This document shows positions 63,921 to 64,000 of a stretch of 64,000 bases of DNA, one piece after another. Below the pieces are notes generated by a model. It was not told the DNA's origin, did not search any database, and was given only the letters and a program-made list of their open reading frames with translations. The position numbers were made by a program, and so were the translations under genes. This stretch comes from Anoxynatronum buryatiense (GTDB lineage: Bacteria; Bacillota; Clostridia; Peptostreptococcales; Tindalliaceae), in contig NZ_FXUF01000003.1 in assembly GCF_900182905.1 (NCBI RefSeq), forward strand, positions 310,001 through 374,000, read 5' to 3'. Numbering within the stretch: the first letter of the stretch is position 1; the number at the start of each line of letters is the position of its first letter.

Positions 63921-64000
63921 TTATATCAGTGAGTATGTGATGTTGGTGAAGCGGTATTTCACTTTTTGCAAAACAAAATAGGCCGTCAAACCAATGAAAA
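63921..64000 (-). CDS. C-terminal end of an unidentified membrane-like protein (partial)
   Basis: A minus-strand frame enters from the right edge and ends at TAA (63923-63921). The 25 residues visible include FIGLTAYFVLQKVKYRF. Hydrophobic then basic, suggestive of a membrane protein end. It is 34 nt before the DUF4321 start. Too little to name. Confidence 0.35.
   Translation of the reverse strand, partial: FIGLTAYFVLQKVKYRFTNITYSLI

Overview
This 64 kb window is a chromosomal segment of an anaerobic, amino-acid-fermenting clostridium (Firmicutes). The signs are the complete oxidative ornithine pathway (ord, ortA, ortB, oraS, oraE, orr), a full selenocysteine machinery (selA, selB, tRNA-Sec, and a selD that itself contains an in-frame UGA), the SCIFF peptide with its radical SAM maturase, HemZ, Prp with an N-terminally extended L27, a leucine T-box and clostridial gene order throughout. 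The pathway set and gene order fit the Tindallia/Anoxynatronum/Alkaliphilus neighbourhood; that placement is inference from content, not from a phylogenetic marker. No insertion sequence, prophage, CRISPR array or integrase was seen.

Left part (1-15.6 kb): amino-acid catabolism. A RocB-like peptidase is cut by the left edge, followed by an amidohydrolase, rarA and a threonine aldolase. Then comes a seven-gene minus-strand operon, ord-ortA-ortB-oraS-oraE-(GlmL-like ATPase)-orr. It turns ornithine into D-ornithine, 2,4-diaminopentanoate and 2-amino-4-oxopentanoate, and finally D-alanine plus acetyl-CoA. Upstream of ord is a textbook sigma-54 promoter, next to a gene for a RocR-like sigma-54 activator. 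A second sigma-54 promoter of the same form precedes the RocB-like gene, so the two units look like one small regulon. glyA lies just upstream of the activator gene.

Middle part (15.8-35.3 kb): a split ThrE-type exporter pair, an RseC-like protein, a 6S RNA next to aspS, then hemZ, an MBL hydrolase, dtd, relA/spoT and apt. Next follow secF/secD, a gamma-carbonic-anhydrase-like protein, scfB/scfA, yajC, tgt, queA, a DUF2905 protein, ruvB, ruvA, ruvC and a Fur-family regulator. Almost all are on the minus strand. hisS and recJ, which commonly sit in these clusters, are not here.

Selenium part (35.4-41.9 kb): selA and selB lead to tRNA-Sec, which has its own promoter and terminator. A plus-strand sodium:alanine symporter separates these from selD.

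Right part (41.9-64 kb): comEA, a DacF-type carboxypeptidase, ridA with a YheO-type regulator, and leuS behind a T-box with a CUC specifier. Then rsfS, yqeK, nadD, obg, rpmA, prp, rplU, an RNase G-like gene, the TIGR03936/TIGR03960 pair, mgsA, minE/D/C, a large PBP2, mreD, mreC, radC and a DUF4321 protein. mreB and rodA are missing from their usual places in this cell-shape cluster.

Many computed reading frames extend upstream of the likely start. Starts were chosen from Shine-Dalgarno spacing and family N-termini, and several are GTG or TTG (ortA, oraS, selA, leuS, dtd, comEA, the symporter).
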